Below the pieces are notes generated by a model, which did not search any database, was not told the origin of the DNA, and saw only the letters and a list, made by a program, of their open reading frames with translations. 64,000 bases of DNA from Mycobacterium gordonae. GTDB taxonomy: Bacteria; Actinomycetota; Actinomycetes; Mycobacteriales; Mycobacteriaceae. Position numbers and translations under genes: made by a program. The stretch covers positions 62,001 to 126,000 of the forward strand of contig NZ_LKTM01000001.1 of assembly GCF_001417955.2 (NCBI RefSeq). The letters are read 5' to 3'. Below are positions 49,361 through 61,500 of this stretch, one piece after another. Positions within the stretch are counted from its first letter, which is position 1; each line of letters starts with the position of its first letter.

Positions 49361-52290
49361 TGGTATCCGCCCGGCTTCCAGATGGCCGTGTCCCGGTCCT
49401 GCTCAGCGCCCACGAGGACGAGTTGATCTGTGACGATGCCGTCGCCATCCTGCGGTTTCTGAAGCAACTCAGTGAGAGTGACGATGTCCCGACGGCAGTG
49501 TCCACCACCCTGCTCCGCACCCGGCGGGTGCGACGGCACCGCGCGCTCATCCGCGCCGCCGATCGCACCGAACTGGAAGACGGGCTGCGCGCCCTGGCCG
49601 AAGGCGACGACCACCCCTTGGTGACGCGGTCATCGCAACACGACGCGTCCGGAGTCGCGTTCGTCTTTCCGGGTCAGGGTAGGGAATGGCCAGGCATGGG
49701 AACCGAAGCCCTCCAACGCATTCCGTCCTACCAGGATGAAGCACAGCGCTGCGAGCACGCATTCGCCGCGGCGGGACTGTCCTCGCCGATGCGCTACCTG
49801 CAGGGCGGTGAAGGCCGTCGCTATACCCAAACCGAAATCCAGGCTGCACATTTCACGCATGCCGTCAGCCTGGCCCGGGTGTGGCGGGCGTGCGGAGCGG
49901 TACCCGACGTCACGGTGGGCCACAGCCTGGGCGAGGTCGCCGCCGCCTATGTGGCAGGCGCCATCTCGTTACCGGCCGCGGTTGGCGTGGTCGCCGCGCG
50001 TGCCGCCGTCGTCGACCGGCTACCGGGCCGCTACGGTATGGCCGCTCTGGGAGTCGGTGCTGGCGAAGCCGACGAACTCATCGCCGAAACACCGGGCTGG
50101 CTGGAGATCTCGGTGTTGAACTCCGCGTCGTCGAGCGTCGTATCCGGTGAACGAGCCGCCGTCGCCGCGTGCGTTCGGCGGGCAGAACAACGGGGTATCT
50201 TCGCGCGCGAGTTGACGGTCGATTTTCCGGCGCACACCAGCCGCCTGGAGTCACTGCGCTCGATGTTCTGCGACCTCCTGCCCGAGGCGGAATTCCTCGA
50301 TGCAGGTATAGATTTCATCAGTTCGGCCCGGGGGGACCTGGTCGCCGCCGAGACCGACTTCACCGGTTACTGGTTTGAAAACCTGCGCAACACGGTCCGT
50401 TTCGACGCGGCCGTTACGTGCGCGGCGCGACGTGGCACCGGAACCTACATCGAGATGTCGGCACATCCCTCGCTGCTGTACGCACTTGGCGAACTCGCCG
50501 AGGAGGCGCTCATCGTCGGCTCGGGGCTGCGCGACGAGTCGCTGGTGGAGCGGCTTTCCGCCAATATCGCCTCCGTCGCTGTGCACAATCCGAAGTTCGA
50601 GTGGTCGACTGACTCGCCGCTCCTCTGGGGCTTCCCCGCCGCACCGATGCGGGCGATTCACCTGTGGGCAGCGCCGGAGCCGCTGACACCGCCACCGGCC
50701 CCCGGCCCGAAGGTGTTCTACGAGGAGTGGCAGGCACGTCCGCTTGTCTCCGATGCGGCGGACCGGGCCTCCCGCACCGTCGCGATAGTGGGGCCCGGAG
50801 ATGCGAATAGTGTCGTGGCACGGGCACTGTCCGATGGCGTCGTCTCGCGTGACAGGTATGAGCTGACTGAGCCCGACGACGCCGAGGTCATCGTCATTGT
50901 GGCACCGTCAATTGTCGAGCCGGATGTGCTTGCCGCGGCAGACCGCCTGCAGCGCATCGACTACAACGGTCTGATCGGGCCGAAGTGCCGGCGTGTCTGG
51001 TTGATCACCACGGGCGGTGAGCAAGTGCACCCAGACGCCGCGCCGGGGCTGCCGGGGCAGGCGGCGTTGGCGGCGATGCACCGCAGCGTCGGCTTCGAAT
51101 ATCCCGATGTCACGTTCGCTCACCTGGACCTGCCCGGCACCGCTGCGGACTTGCCGGCCGCCCGCTGCGGCCTCGATCAGTTGCTCGGCCGGGATACTGA
51201 GATTGCGCTGCGGCGCAACGGCTCTGACCAGACTGGGATGCAGCTGTTCGTCCGGACGCTTCGGGAGGACGTGACACCGGTCGGGACCGCAGCGGCGACG
51301 TCGCTGGACAACGTGGTGATCACGGGCGGCAACGGCACCATCGGCATGCGCTACGCGCGGCACTGCATCAGGGCCGGCGCCGGCCGAGTGATTCTGTTGA
51401 GCCGCAGCGGTGTTGACACCTCAGAGCTGGCGCGATTGACCGACGGCTCGGCGGCCGAGGTTCATGCGCCTGCGTGCGATATCACCGACCCCGAGGCCGT
51501 GGCGGCAGTGGCGAACGAGTACGCCGGCGACGGCCCCTCCCTGCTGATCCATGCGGCCGGTGCCGCAACCTTCGCCCGGCACGACCAACTGGCCGCCGAC
51601 GACATCGCCGGAGTGTTGTCCGCCAAGGTGGCCGGGCTGAAGCGGATGGTCACCAGCTGGCCGCTTCGCGTGGACACCCGAATTCTGTTGTGCTCCTCGG
51701 TGTCCGGAGTCTGGGGCGGCTACGGCCACGGCGCCTATGCGGCCTCCAACCGAATGCTGGACAGCATGGCCGCCGCCCTGCGGGCGGACGGCCTGGACTG
51801 CAGCGCGGTGCGATGGGGGTTGTGGCAGGACACCAAGATCGCCGACGCGCAGGAGATCACCCGCATCGAGCGATCGGGCCTGATTGCGATGGATCCCGAC
51901 GCGGCGATCTCGGCCAGCCTCGGCTGGCGGCGCAACGACCCGCTGATCGCCGCCGCCGACCTCGGGCGGCTCCGGGTTTTCTTTGAAAGCCAAGGCCTGG
52001 CGATGCCGTTCACCGGCCATCACAGCGGCCCCGCCGAAGACGCCGGGGTCGAACCGGACGCTCCCGTCGCCGACATCGTCCGGGCCGAGATCGCGGCCGT
52101 GCTGAGTATCGACGATCCGGCGTCGGTGGACCTGAACGCGGCGCTGGTCGACCTCGGCGCCGACTCGATGCTGGCGCTTGAACTGCGCGACCGGCTACGG
52201 CGCTCGACCGGCGAATCAATCGCCGCGGCAAAACTGTTGGGCGGCATGACCGGTAGCGACCTGATCGATGCCCTGACCCCGAAAAACTAG
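49360..52290 (+). CDS. mbtD: Mycobactin polyketide synthase MbtD (AT-KR-ACP)
   Basis: 976 residues from ATG 49360, overlapping the mbtC stop, with GGAGG upstream. Residues ~15-85 are a linker with TLLRTRRVRRHRALIRAAD. Acyltransferase: VFPGQGREWPGMG, GHSLGE with Ser189; the substrate-selecting motif that is HAFH or YASH in most ATs reads FPAH, so extender choice cannot be assigned. Ketoreductase at ~640-860: VITGGNGTIGMRYARH, ILLCSSVSGVWGGYGHG and AYAASN (catalytic Ser and Tyr). ACP: DLGADSMLALELR with the phosphopantetheine Ser936. Works with MbtC. Confidence 0.93.
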   Translation: MVSARLPDGRVPVLLSAHEDELICDDAVAILRFLKQLSESDDVPTAVSTTLLRTRRVRRHRALIRAADRTELEDGLRALAEGDDHPLVTRSSQHDASGVAFVFPGQGREWPGMGTEALQRIPSYQDEAQRCEHAFAAAGLSSPMRYLQGGEGRRYTQTEIQAAHFTHAVSLARVWRACGAVPDVTVGHSLGEVAAAYVAGAISLPAAVGVVAARAAVVDRLPGRYGMAALGVGAGEADELIAETPGWLEISVLNSASSSVVSGERAAVAACVRRAEQRGIFARELTVDFPAHTSRLESLRSMFCDLLPEAEFLDAGIDFISSARGDLVAAETDFTGYWFENLRNTVRFDAAVTCAARRGTGTYIEMSAHPSLLYALGELAEEALIVGSGLRDESLVERLSANIASVAVHNPKFEWSTDSPLLWGFPAAPMRAIHLWAAPEPLTPPPAPGPKVFYEEWQARPLVSDAADRASRTVAIVGPGDANSVVARALSDGVVSRDRYELTEPDDAEVIVIVAPSIVEPDVLAAADRLQRIDYNGLIGPKCRRVWLITTGGEQVHPDAAPGLPGQAALAAMHRSVGFEYPDVTFAHLDLPGTAADLPAARCGLDQLLGRDTEIALRRNGSDQTGMQLFVRTLREDVTPVGTAAATSLDNVVITGGNGTIGMRYARHCIRAGAGRVILLSRSGVDTSELARLTDGSAAEVHAPACDITDPEAVAAVANEYAGDGPSLLIHAAGAATFARHDQLAADDIAGVLSAKVAGLKRMVTSWPLRVDTRILLCSSVSGVWGGYGHGAYAASNRMLDSMAAALRADGLDCSAVRWGLWQDTKIADAQEITRIERSGLIAMDPDAAISASLGWRRNDPLIAAADLGRLRVFFESQGLAMPFTGHHSGPAEDAGVEPDAPVADIVRAEIAAVLSIDDPASVDLNAALVDLGADSMLALELRDRLRRSTGESIAAAKLLGGMTGSDLIDALTPKN

Positions 52291-52307
52291 AGAGGGTGGA
52301 TTCCTGC

Positions 52308-55300
52308 GTGACCGAGACCACCGAACGAGAAACTGTGCTGAACATCTGTGCGTCCTATCATCTCAGGGGCTTCGTCGACACCGAGCGGTTGCATCAGGCG
52401 CTCGATGCCGTGGCGTCCCGCCACCCGGTGCTGCACGAGGAGCAACGGCCCGACTGGGCCGAGCACGATCTGTCGGGTCTCGCCGGCCAGGCCCAGCGGC
52501 TCAGGCTGGAAGTACTGGCGCAACGTGACTTTCGCCGCCCCTTTGATTTGGAATCCGAGTCGCCACTGCGAATGACGGTGGTGCGTCTGGGCCCGGACGA
52601 CATGGCGCTGCTGATCACCGCGCACCAACGGGCTTGGGATGACGGCTCCTGGTCGCCGTTCTTCGCCGACCTGACACGGGCCTACACCCGGCCCGAGGGC
52701 GATGGCGGCGCCGCGGCGCCGACGGCGGAACAGCCCTGCGATCGATCCGAGGACGACCTGAACTACTGGCGCCCGCTCCTGAGGGAACTGCCTGAACCGC
52801 TGGAACTCCCGGGACCCAACGGCTCCGCGATGCCGGGTCACCGGCGCGCACAGCGCGTGACGCGGCTGCTCTCCACCGACACCATCGGGCGCGTGAGGTC
52901 GCTGGCCCGGGAGACCGGCATCACGCCGTACGCCGTAATGCTCGCGGCATACGCGGCGCTGCTGCACCGCTACACCCACACCACCGATCTGGTGATCGCG
53001 GCACCGGTGAGCAGTCGTGACACCGTCCACTCGATCGGAAGCTTCGCCGGCACGGTGCCGATCCGGGTCAATCCGCAGCCGCGGCAGACCTTTCGCGAGC
53101 TGCTGACCCAGACGGCCGACACGGCGACCGGTGCGTTCGCCCATCGGAATGTCGACCTGACTGAGTTGCTCGATGAGTTGGGCTCTTCTCAGGAATCTCT
53201 GACGCGGGTGGGTTTCGGGCTCCTCGAATCCGACGGAGGCGGGTTCTGCCCACCCGGTGTTCAATGCAGTCCCGGGGAGTTGCACGGGCAGTCCAGCCGA
53301 CTGCCGTTGAACGTCAAGGTGGAGCCGACCGATGGCCGGGTCGAGGCGGAGTATCTGCCCGAAATTCTGGACCCGTCGTTGGCCGCCCAGCTGCTCGAGC
53401 ACTACGCCGTGCTGTTGGACAGCGCCCTGCGGGAACCCGGCCGCGAACTGCGTCGGCTGACCCTGTTCAGTGACGCCGAGGCCGAGTGGATGCGCGAAGT
53501 CGCCACCGGCGAGCAGGTCTCGATTCCGGCCACGACGATCGCGGCACTGGTCGCAGAGCGGGCCGCTGCCTCGCCCGACAACGTCGCCGTCGTGTACGAG
53601 GGCCGCCAGTACAGCTACCGCGAGATCAACGCGGAGGCGAACCGGCTGGCGCACTGGCTGATTGAGCAGGGCATCGGGACCGAAGACCGCGTCGCCGTGC
53701 TGTTGGACAAGTCCCCCGAGCTCGTCGTCACCGCCCTCGCCGTCCTCAAATGCGGTGCGGTCTATCTCCCGGTCGACCCGACCTACCCGCCCGAGCGCCT
53801 CTCGTACATCCTCGACGACGCCCAAGCCAAACTTGCGCTGCGCGAACCGGTTACCGGTCTGTCGCGGTATCCGGCGGAAGACCCTCGGCCCGATCAGCTG
53901 GTTCGTCCGCTGCGGCCGGAGAACACCGCCTACCTCATCTACACGTCGGGATCGACCGGGCTGCCCAAGGGAGTCCCGGTGCCGCACCGGCCGATCGCCG
54001 AGTACTTCGTCTGGTTCGGCGACAAATACCAGGTCGACGAGACGGATCGGCTGTTGCAGGTGGCCTCGCCAGGATTCGACGTGTCCATCGCCGAGATCTT
54101 CTGCCCCCTGGTCTGCGGAGCGCGACTGGTGATTCCACGCCCGGATGGGCTGCGCGACATCAACTATCTGACCGAACTGCTGTACCGCGAGGGCATCACG
54201 TCGATGCATTTCGTGCCTTCGCTGCTCGGCCTGTTCCTGTCGCTGCCAGGAGTCAACCAATGGCGGACGCTGCGCCGCGTGCCGATCGGCGGTGAGCCGT
54301 TGCCCGGAGAGATCGCCGACAAGTTCCATGCCACCTTCGACGCGTTGCTCTACAACTTCTACGGACCGACCGAAACGGTCGTCAACACCACCAGTTACCA
54401 GGTGGAGGGCAACCAGGGCACCCGGATCGTGCCGATCGGGCGACCCAAACTCAACACGCAGGTGTATCTGCTCGATGACGCACTGCAGCCGGTGCCCGTC
54501 GGCGTCATCGGTGAAATCTACATCGGCGGAACACATATCGCGCACGGTTACCACCGCCGGTCGGCGCTGACCGCGGAACGCTTCGTCGCGGACCCGTTCA
54601 CCGCCGGTGCCCGGATGTACCGCTCCGGCGACCTCGCCCGCCGCAACGCCGACGGCGCAGTCGAATTCGTCGGTCGCGCCGACGAGCAGGTTAAGATCCG
54701 CGGGTTCCGGATCGAGCTCGGCGAGATCGCCGCGGCGATCTCAGTTGACCCGAGTGTGGGCCAGACGGTCGTCATCGCCGCGGATCTGCCGCACCTGGGC
54801 AAGAGCCTGGTCAGTTATCTGACGCCGGCGGACGGCGACCCGGGATCGGTCGACTTGGAACGCATCCGGACCCGGGTGGCGGCCGCCCTACCGGACTATA
54901 TGAATCCGGCCGCGTATGTCGTCATCGACGAGATCCCGATCACCGCGCACGGCAAGATCGACCGGAATGCGCTGCCGCAACCGGAGATCGCGTCCGAAGC
55001 CGAATTCCGGGAACCCACCACGGACACCGAGCGAACGGTTGCGGCTCTGTTCACTGAGTTGCTGGGTGCCGCCCAGGCAGGCCTGGACGACTCGTTCTTC
55101 GACCTGGGCGGACATTCGCTGGCCGCCACCAAACTGGTCGCGGCGATCCGCGCCCGATGCGGAGTCGACATCGGTATCCGGGACGTTTTCGAGTCGGAAA
55201 CCGTGGGCCGACTGGCGCAACTGATCGATCGGTCGGAACCGGCTGCTGCCACCGGAGTGCGTCCGGCGTTGGTGAGGACGTCACACAAAGGCCGGCTGCC

Positions 55301-58300
55301 ACTGTCGGCCGCGCAGCTGCGAAGCTGGTTTGCCTACCAGATCGAGGGTCCCAGCGCGGTCAACAACATCCCGTTCGTCGCGCGACTGACGGGGCCGTGC
55401 GATCTCGACGCCCTCGCGACCGCCTTCAGCGACCTGGTCGGGCGCCACGAAATCCTGCGCACCACCTATGGCGAAGTCGCGGGCGTGCCGCATCAGGTGA
55501 TCAACGCCCCGGCCGAGGTGCCGGTCCGCCAGGCCAGTGGTGACGGTGCGGCCTGGCTGCAGGAGCAACTCGACTCTGAGCGTCGCTATTGCTTTGAGCT
55601 GGAACACGACTGGCCGATCCGCGCCGCGGTGCTGCACACCGGCCCCGGCCATCGGGAGCACGTGGTGTCGCTGGTCGTGCACCATATCGCGATCGACCAC
55701 TGGTCCGGCGGTGTCCTGTTCGCCGACCTGCTCACCGCGTACCGCGCCCGAAAGGCCGGCCAGGAACCGGCATGGGCGCCATTACCGGTCCAGTACGCCG
55801 ACTTCGCGGCCTGGCAGGCCGAACTGCTCACCGAGTCGGAGGACGGATCCGGAATTGCCTGCGCGCAAAGGCAATACTGGGAGCGGCAGCTGGAAGGTAT
55901 ACCCGAGGACACCGGACTGCGGCCGGACCTGCCGCGGCCTCCGGTGCCCAGTGGTGTCGGCGACTCCGTGGAGTTCAGCATCGATTCGCACACCAGGGCA
56001 AAGCTCGCCGGGCTCTGCCGGGAGGTGGGCGTCACCGAATTCATGGTGTTGCAGGCCGCGGTCGCGGTGGTGCTGCACAAGGTCGGAGGCGGGACGGACA
56101 TTCCGCTGGGAACTCCCATCGCATCCCGCACGGAACCCGAACTCGACCAATTGGTGGGCTTTTTCATCAACATCCTGGTTCTGCGCAACGACCTGGGCGG
56201 CGACCCGTCGCTGCGGGAGGTGCTCAGCCGGGTTCGCGACACCGCGCTGGGCGCCTACGCTCACCAGGATCTGCCGTTCGAGCGGGTGGTCGACGCGGTC
56301 AGCCCGATCAGGTCGCTGTCGCGGAACCCGCTCTTTCAGGTCGTCGTCCATGTGCGCGACCACCTGCCCGCGCAACAGGTCATCGAGACCGGTGCGGGCG
56401 GCGACACGGTATTCACCGCGATGGAACCGCCGTTCGATATCGCCCCGGCGGACCTGAGCGTCAACTTCTTCGCCGCCGACGCGGGTTATCAGGGCAACAT
56501 CGTCTACCGCAGCGAGCTCTATCACCGCAGCACCATCGAGCGCCTGGTCGGTTGGCTGTTGCAAGTCGTCAACACCTTCGCCGACGACGTCGATCGGCGG
56601 TTGCGCGATGTCCCGCTGCTCGACGACCGTGAGCGCCGCCGCATCCTCACCGATTGGAGCCGTGGCCCCGAGCCGAGGGTCGACCGCCCGCTCACCATCG
56701 CCGCGCTGCTCGAACCGAGCCGACGGTGGGACAGCGACCGCATCGCGCTCCGGTGCGGTGACGACCAGCTGGATTACCCTGCGCTGCAACGCCGCTCAGA
56801 CAACTTCGCCTGCCTGCTCGGCGATCTCGGCGTGGGGCCAGGATCACTTGTGGGACTGTCAACGCGGCGCGGCATCGACATGGTCGTTGCGCTGGTCGGC
56901 ATCATGAAGGCCGGCGCCGGCTTCTTCCCTCTGGATCCCGGCTACCCGGCGGCACGCAAGCAATTGATGCTCGACGACGTCTCGCCGCGCGTCGTGGTAG
57001 CCACCGCCGCGGCCGCGCAGTCGATGCCGGAATGCCCCGGGGCAACGCTGCTGGTACTCGATGATCCCGGACTGCAACGGGCACTCGATCTGCCCGCGCA
57101 ACCGGACAGCGGTCTGCCCGCGGCGCATCCCGACGACCCGATGTACCTGGTGTTCACATCCGGATCAACGGGCAAACCGAAGGGCGTGCTGGGCACCCAC
57201 CGCGCGATGACCAGCCGCCTGAACTGGCAGCTGTGGAATTATCCGGTGCCAGGCAACGACATTCGGTTGGCGCAGGCCTCCTGGACGTTCCTGGAGGGCT
57301 GCATGGAGACGCTGGGCGGCCTGGCCGCCGGCGCGACCACCATCCTGGCCGACGACGCCGAGCATCGTGACCCCGAGGCGCTGGCTGCGCTGGTACGCAG
57401 GCACTCCGTGGCACAGGTGACCGCCGTGCCGAGCCTGGTGTCGACCATCGTGGATGCCTGGCCGGAGTCCCTGAGCTCACTGCACCGGTTGGTGTGCGGC
57501 GCCGAACCGATGACCGCCGCGCTGCACCGGCGTTTGCTGGCCAACTACGGCGACGGTCCGGAGTTGCTGAACAACTTCGGCGCCACCGAAACGTCCGGCG
57601 CCCTGGTCCGCGGGCCGCTCGCGACGCCGGTGCCGCTGCTGGGCGTCCCGATGCCCGGCTCGCAGGTGTATCTGCTCGATGATGCGCTGAAGCCGGTACC
57701 TGTCGGAGTCGTCGGCGAATTGTATTACGCCGGTGCGCAATTGGTGCGCGGCTATTGGAAGCGGCCCGGTCTCACGGCGTCACGGTTCGTGCCCAACCCG
57801 TACTCCAGCGAGCCGGGAGCACGTTTCTACCGCAGCGGTGACCGGGCGCGGTGGACCGAAGACGGTTGCCTGGAGTTCGTCGGCCGCGCCGACCATCAGG
57901 TGAAAGTCCGCGGCTTCCGTGTCGAGTTGGGAGAGGTGGAGGCCGCACTCAAGGGCGTGGACGGGGTGGCCGTCGCCGCCGTGCGCACCTGGGACGTCGA
58001 CGGCAGTACAACCCTGGCCGGCTACGTCGCACCACACGACCCGGTCACCGAGGAGGCCGACAAGGCCGAGTTCGCCGCCCTGGTGCGGGACCAGGCCGCG
58101 TCGGTGCTGCCGGGATACATGATGCCGTCGTCGATCACCGTGCTGGATGTGATGCCCAAGACGGAGTCGGGCAAGCTGAATAGGCCCGGACTGCCGAAAC
58201 CGGCGGTGAGCACCCGGGGACGCAGCGAGCCGCCCCGCACCGACACCGAGCGCGCCCTGGCCGAAGTCTTCGTGGGATTGTTGCCGATCGACGAGATCGG

Positions 58301-58571
58301 TGTCCGCGATGACTTTTTCGTCCTCGGCGGGGACAGCATCCTGTCGGTGCAGCTGGCCGCTCGCGCCCGCGACGCCGGTCTTGCGGTAAGCCCGCGAATG
58401 GTCTTCGAGCACCCGACCGTCCAACAGCTGGCGGCGGCGCTGGATTCGGGTGCGGACGGGACTCGTGCCGACGATGATGTCCGCCACGAGCCGATGAGCA
58501 CGTCGGGCCTGTCCGAACAGGATCTCGCCGCGGTGACGGCGGCCTGGGCCACGGGGGGTGGCAACCCGTGA
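52308..58571 (+). CDS. mbtE: Mycobactin NRPS MbtE, expanded two-module form
   Basis: About 2,087 residues from GTG 52308, which has GAGGGTGG upstream; GTG 52296 would add four. Domain order, read by motif: degenerate condensation domain C1 (~1-400), A1 (~410-910, core [34 protein letters not shown]), PCP1 (Ser937 in GGHSL), C2 (HHIAIDH, His1125-1126), A2 (~1460-1960, [35 protein letters not shown]), PCP2 (Ser2010 in GGDSI). In C1 the second His of HHxxxDG is Gln (AHQRAWDD, His106-Gln107) and the usual N-terminal start of a C domain is missing. In A2 the residue aligned to the amino-group-binding Asp is Leu1662. As I recall, M. tuberculosis MbtE is about 1,680 residues, one C domain shorter. 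It should add lysine-derived units. Confidence 0.88.
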   Translation: MTETTERETVLNICASYHLRGFVDTERLHQALDAVASRHPVLHEEQRPDWAEHDLSGLAGQAQRLRLEVLAQRDFRRPFDLESESPLRMTVVRLGPDDMALLITAHQRAWDDGSWSPFFADLTRAYTRPEGDGGAAAPTAEQPCDRSEDDLNYWRPLLRELPEPLELPGPNGSAMPGHRRAQRVTRLLSTDTIGRVRSLARETGITPYAVMLAAYAALLHRYTHTTDLVIAAPVSSRDTVHSIGSFAGTVPIRVNPQPRQTFRELLTQTADTATGAFAHRNVDLTELLDELGSSQESLTRVGFGLLESDGGGFCPPGVQCSPGELHGQSSRLPLNVKVEPTDGRVEAEYLPEILDPSLAAQLLEHYAVLLDSALREPGRELRRLTLFSDAEAEWMREVATGEQVSIPATTIAALVAERAAASPDNVAVVYEGRQYSYREINAEANRLAHWLIEQGIGTEDRVAVLLDKSPELVVTALAVLKCGAVYLPVDPTYPPERLSYILDDAQAKLALREPVTGLSRYPAEDPRPDQLVRPLRPENTAYLIYTSGSTGLPKGVPVPHRPIAEYFVWFGDKYQVDETDRLLQVASPGFDVSIAEIFCPLVCGARLVIPRPDGLRDINYLTELLYREGITSMHFVPSLLGLFLSLPGVNQWRTLRRVPIGGEPLPGEIADKFHATFDALLYNFYGPTETVVNTTSYQVEGNQGTRIVPIGRPKLNTQVYLLDDALQPVPVGVIGEIYIGGTHIAHGYHRRSALTAERFVADPFTAGARMYRSGDLARRNADGAVEFVGRADEQVKIRGFRIELGEIAAAISVDPSVGQTVVIAADLPHLGKSLVSYLTPADGDPGSVDLERIRTRVAAALPDYMNPAAYVVIDEIPITAHGKIDRNALPQPEIASEAEFREPTTDTERTVAALFTELLGAAQAGLDDSFFDLGGHSLAATKLVAAIRARCGVDIGIRDVFESETVGRLAQLIDRSEPAAATGVRPALVRTSHKGRLPLSAAQLRSWFAYQIEGPSAVNNIPFVARLTGPCDLDALATAFSDLVGRHEILRTTYGEVAGVPHQVINAPAEVPVRQASGDGAAWLQEQLDSERRYCFELEHDWPIRAAVLHTGPGHREHVVSLVVHHIAIDHWSGGVLFADLLTAYRARKAGQEPAWAPLPVQYADFAAWQAELLTESEDGSGIACAQRQYWERQLEGIPEDTGLRPDLPRPPVPSGVGDSVEFSIDSHTRAKLAGLCREVGVTEFMVLQAAVAVVLHKVGGGTDIPLGTPIASRTEPELDQLVGFFINILVLRNDLGGDPSLREVLSRVRDTALGAYAHQDLPFERVVDAVSPIRSLSRNPLFQVVVHVRDHLPAQQVIETGAGGDTVFTAMEPPFDIAPADLSVNFFAADAGYQGNIVYRSELYHRSTIERLVGWLLQVVNTFADDVDRRLRDVPLLDDRERRRILTDWSRGPEPRVDRPLTIAALLEPSRRWDSDRIALRCGDDQLDYPALQRRSDNFACLLGDLGVGPGSLVGLSTRRGIDMVVALVGIMKAGAGFFPLDPGYPAARKQLMLDDVSPRVVVATAAAAQSMPECPGATLLVLDDPGLQRALDLPAQPDSGLPAAHPDDPMYLVFTSGSTGKPKGVLGTHRAMTSRLNWQLWNYPVPGNDIRLAQASWTFLEGCMETLGGLAAGATTILADDAEHRDPEALAALVRRHSVAQVTAVPSLVSTIVDAWPESLSSLHRLVCGAEPMTAALHRRLLANYGDGPELLNNFGATETSGALVRGPLATPVPLLGVPMPGSQVYLLDDALKPVPVGVVGELYYAGAQLVRGYWKRPGLTASRFVPNPYSSEPGARFYRSGDRARWTEDGCLEFVGRADHQVKVRGFRVELGEVEAALKGVDGVAVAAVRTWDVDGSTTLAGYVAPHDPVTEEADKAEFAALVRDQAASVLPGYMMPSSITVLDVMPKTESGKLNRPGLPKPAVSTRGRSEPPRTDTERALAEVFVGLLPIDEIGVRDDFFVLGGDSILSVQLAARARDAGLAVSPRMVFEHPTVQQLAAALDSGADGTRADDDVRHEPMSTSGLSEQDLAAVTAAWATGGGNP

Positions 58572-61500
58572 CCGCTACCCGGACCGCCATGCCACCGGGC
58601 ATCGAGGATGTCATGGCGCTCAGCCCCCTGCAGGAAGGGCTGTACTCGCTGACCACGCTGGCGGAGTTCTCCTCGGAGGACCCGTATCTGATCGGGATGA
58701 CGGCGGACATCTCCGGTGCGCTGGACGTGGACTTGCTCAAGCAATGTGCGGCAGAGATGTTGGTGCGCCATCCGAATCTGCGGGCCAGCTTCGTGAGTCG
58801 GAACATCCCGCGTCCGGTGCAGATCGTGCCGACCGGTGTCGAGCTGCCCTGGCGTCAGGTCCGTGCGACCCGAGCGGAGATCGAGGGCCTGGGAGCGGCA
58901 GAACGCGCGCGGCCGTTCGACTTCGAACGGACCCCGGCGATCCGCTTCCTGCTCGTCGAACTGCCCGGCGACCACTGGCACCTGATCATCACCGCGCACC
59001 ATATCGTCATCGACGGATGGTCGCTGCCGGTGTTCGCGGCGGAGCTGATCGAGCTGTACGGAGCGGGCGGTGACGCCGCTGCGCTGCCGGACAAGCCGCG
59101 GCCCTATCGGGACTACATCGGCTGGCTGTCCGGACACGACCGCTCGGCCAGCGAACAGGCATGGCGGGACTACCTGGCCGGATTGAGCGCACCGACAATG
59201 CTTTCGGCCGCCATGGCCGGCGAAGCGCCCCGCGCCGGCCTACCCCGGCGCACCGAACTGCGCGCGGGCCGCGAGGTGACGGCTGAGTTGGCCGACGGTG
59301 CCCGCTCCCGGGGCATCACAGTCAACACCCTGATGCAGATGGCTTGGGCGTTGGTGCTGTCGCGGTCGACGGATCGCGACGACGTCGTATTCGGTGTCAC
59401 GGTCTCGGGCCGACCGGCTGAGCTGTCCGGCGTCGAAAGCATGATCGGGCTGTTCATCAATACCGTGCCGCTGCGGGTCCGGCTGGATCCGGATACCAGC
59501 GCCGGCGCGCAATGCCTTGCCGTGCAGCGGGATGCGGCGATGCTGCGCGATCACTCCTACCTCAGCCACGCCACGCTGCGAAAGCTGGGCGGTGTCGGAG
59601 AGATGTTCGACACCCTGCTGGTGTACGAGAACTTTCCCACCGCAGGGCTCGGCGGGGATCGCCAATTGTGCTCAGGTGGCGTGACATTCAAGCCGAGTGG
59701 GCTGGAGAGTGTGACACACTTCCCGGTAACGCTGGCCGCGCACATGGCCGGTGACGAATTGGTGCTGCTGATCGAGGTGCTCGATGGCGCGCTCGGGGAG
59801 ACAACCGGCGAATCACTCGGCCGCAGAGTGCTGCTGACCGCTGAGCGGCTGCTGTCAGGGTGGCAGCGGCCACTGCGTGAGCTCAGCGTGCTCCACGACG
59901 ACGAGGCCGGGCCGCTGCGGGCCCGCCACGCGCCGCAGGTGCCGCCCACCGAGGGTTTTCACACCCGGTTCACCGCGGCTGCCGGAGCGAGCCCGCAGGC
60001 CACGGCGCTGAGCTGGGATGGCGGTGCCATGACCTACGCCGAACTGGACGCCGCAGCCAACCGGATGGCCGCACTGCTGACACAGCGCGGTGTCGCAGCC
60101 GAAACACCGGTGGCGATCCGCCTGGCCCGCGGTCACATGTATGTCGTTGCGTTGCTCGGAGTTCTCAAAGCCGGCGGCGTGAGCGTTCCGGTGGAACCCG
60201 CCACCCCGCCGGAACGGATGGCGTCGATCATGCGCCAGACCGGCGCGGCCATCGTCATCGATGAGGACCTGGTGTCGGCTGCCCAAGCGCGATGCGGGGA
60301 ATACCGTCCGGCGGCGATACATCCTCAGCAGGCCGCTTACCTGGTATTCACCTCGGGTACCACCGGAGAACCCAAGGGCGTCATCGGAACTCATGCGGCT
60401 CTGGGCGCCTACGCCGACGATCACATCGAACGGGTGCTGAAACCCGCGGCCGCCCGGTTGGGGCGTCCGTTGCGCATAGCGCACTCGTGGTCGTTCGCCT
60501 TCGACGCGGCGTGGCAGCCGCTGGTCGCGTTGCTCGACGGTCACGCCGTGCACGTTGTCGCCGATCGGACGCAGCGCGACGCGGAGGCACTGGTCGAGGC
60601 CATCGTCGAGCACCGGATCGACATGATCGACACGACTCCGTCGATGTTCACGCAACTGCGGGCCTTCGGGTTGCTCGCCAGCGCACCCTTGTCCGTGCTG
60701 GCCCTGGGCGGCGAAGCCATCGGCCCGGCGATGTGGCAGGCGATCCGCGATGAGTGCGCCCGGACTGCGACGTCTGCGTACAACTGCTACGGCCCCACCG
60801 AAACCACGGTGGAGGCGGTGGTCGCCGACATCACCGAGCACCGCGCCCCGACGATCGGTCGGCCCACCCAGTACACCCTCGGGTACGTGCTGGATGCCGC
60901 GCTACGCCCGGTGCCATACGGGGTGCCGGGCGAATTGTATTTGGCGGGACGCCAACTCGCCCGCGGGTATGTGGGCCGGGCAGCCGAGACGGCCGGCCGT
61001 TTCGTCGCGGACCCGTTCGTCTGCGGCGGGCGGATGTACCGCACCGGCGACGTGGTGCGACGCCAGTCCGACGATTCACTGCGATACCTCGGGCGCGCCG
61101 ATGCGCAGGTGAAGATCCGCGGCTACCGCGTCGAACCCGGCGAGATCGCCGCGGCGCTGGAGACGCATCCCGCGGTGCGGCACGCGCACGTAGTGGTGCG
61201 CGAACGACAGCGCAGGCCCGTTCTGACGGCATACGCCGCCGGCGTCAACGGAACCCGACCCACGTCGGCCGAGTTGCGCGCCGCAATCGGCCGGCGGTTG
61301 CCCCGATACATGGTGCCGCAGCACATCATCGTCGTCGACCAGATCCCGTTGACCACCAACGGCAAACTGGACGAAGCGGCGCTGGACGACATCGGTGCCG
61401 TCACCACCACGGCGCCGGCGCCCAGCACGGCCACCGAAACGCAATTGGCCGAGATCATTTCGGAGCTGCTGGGTCAACCCGAAGTGGATGTGACCGCAGA

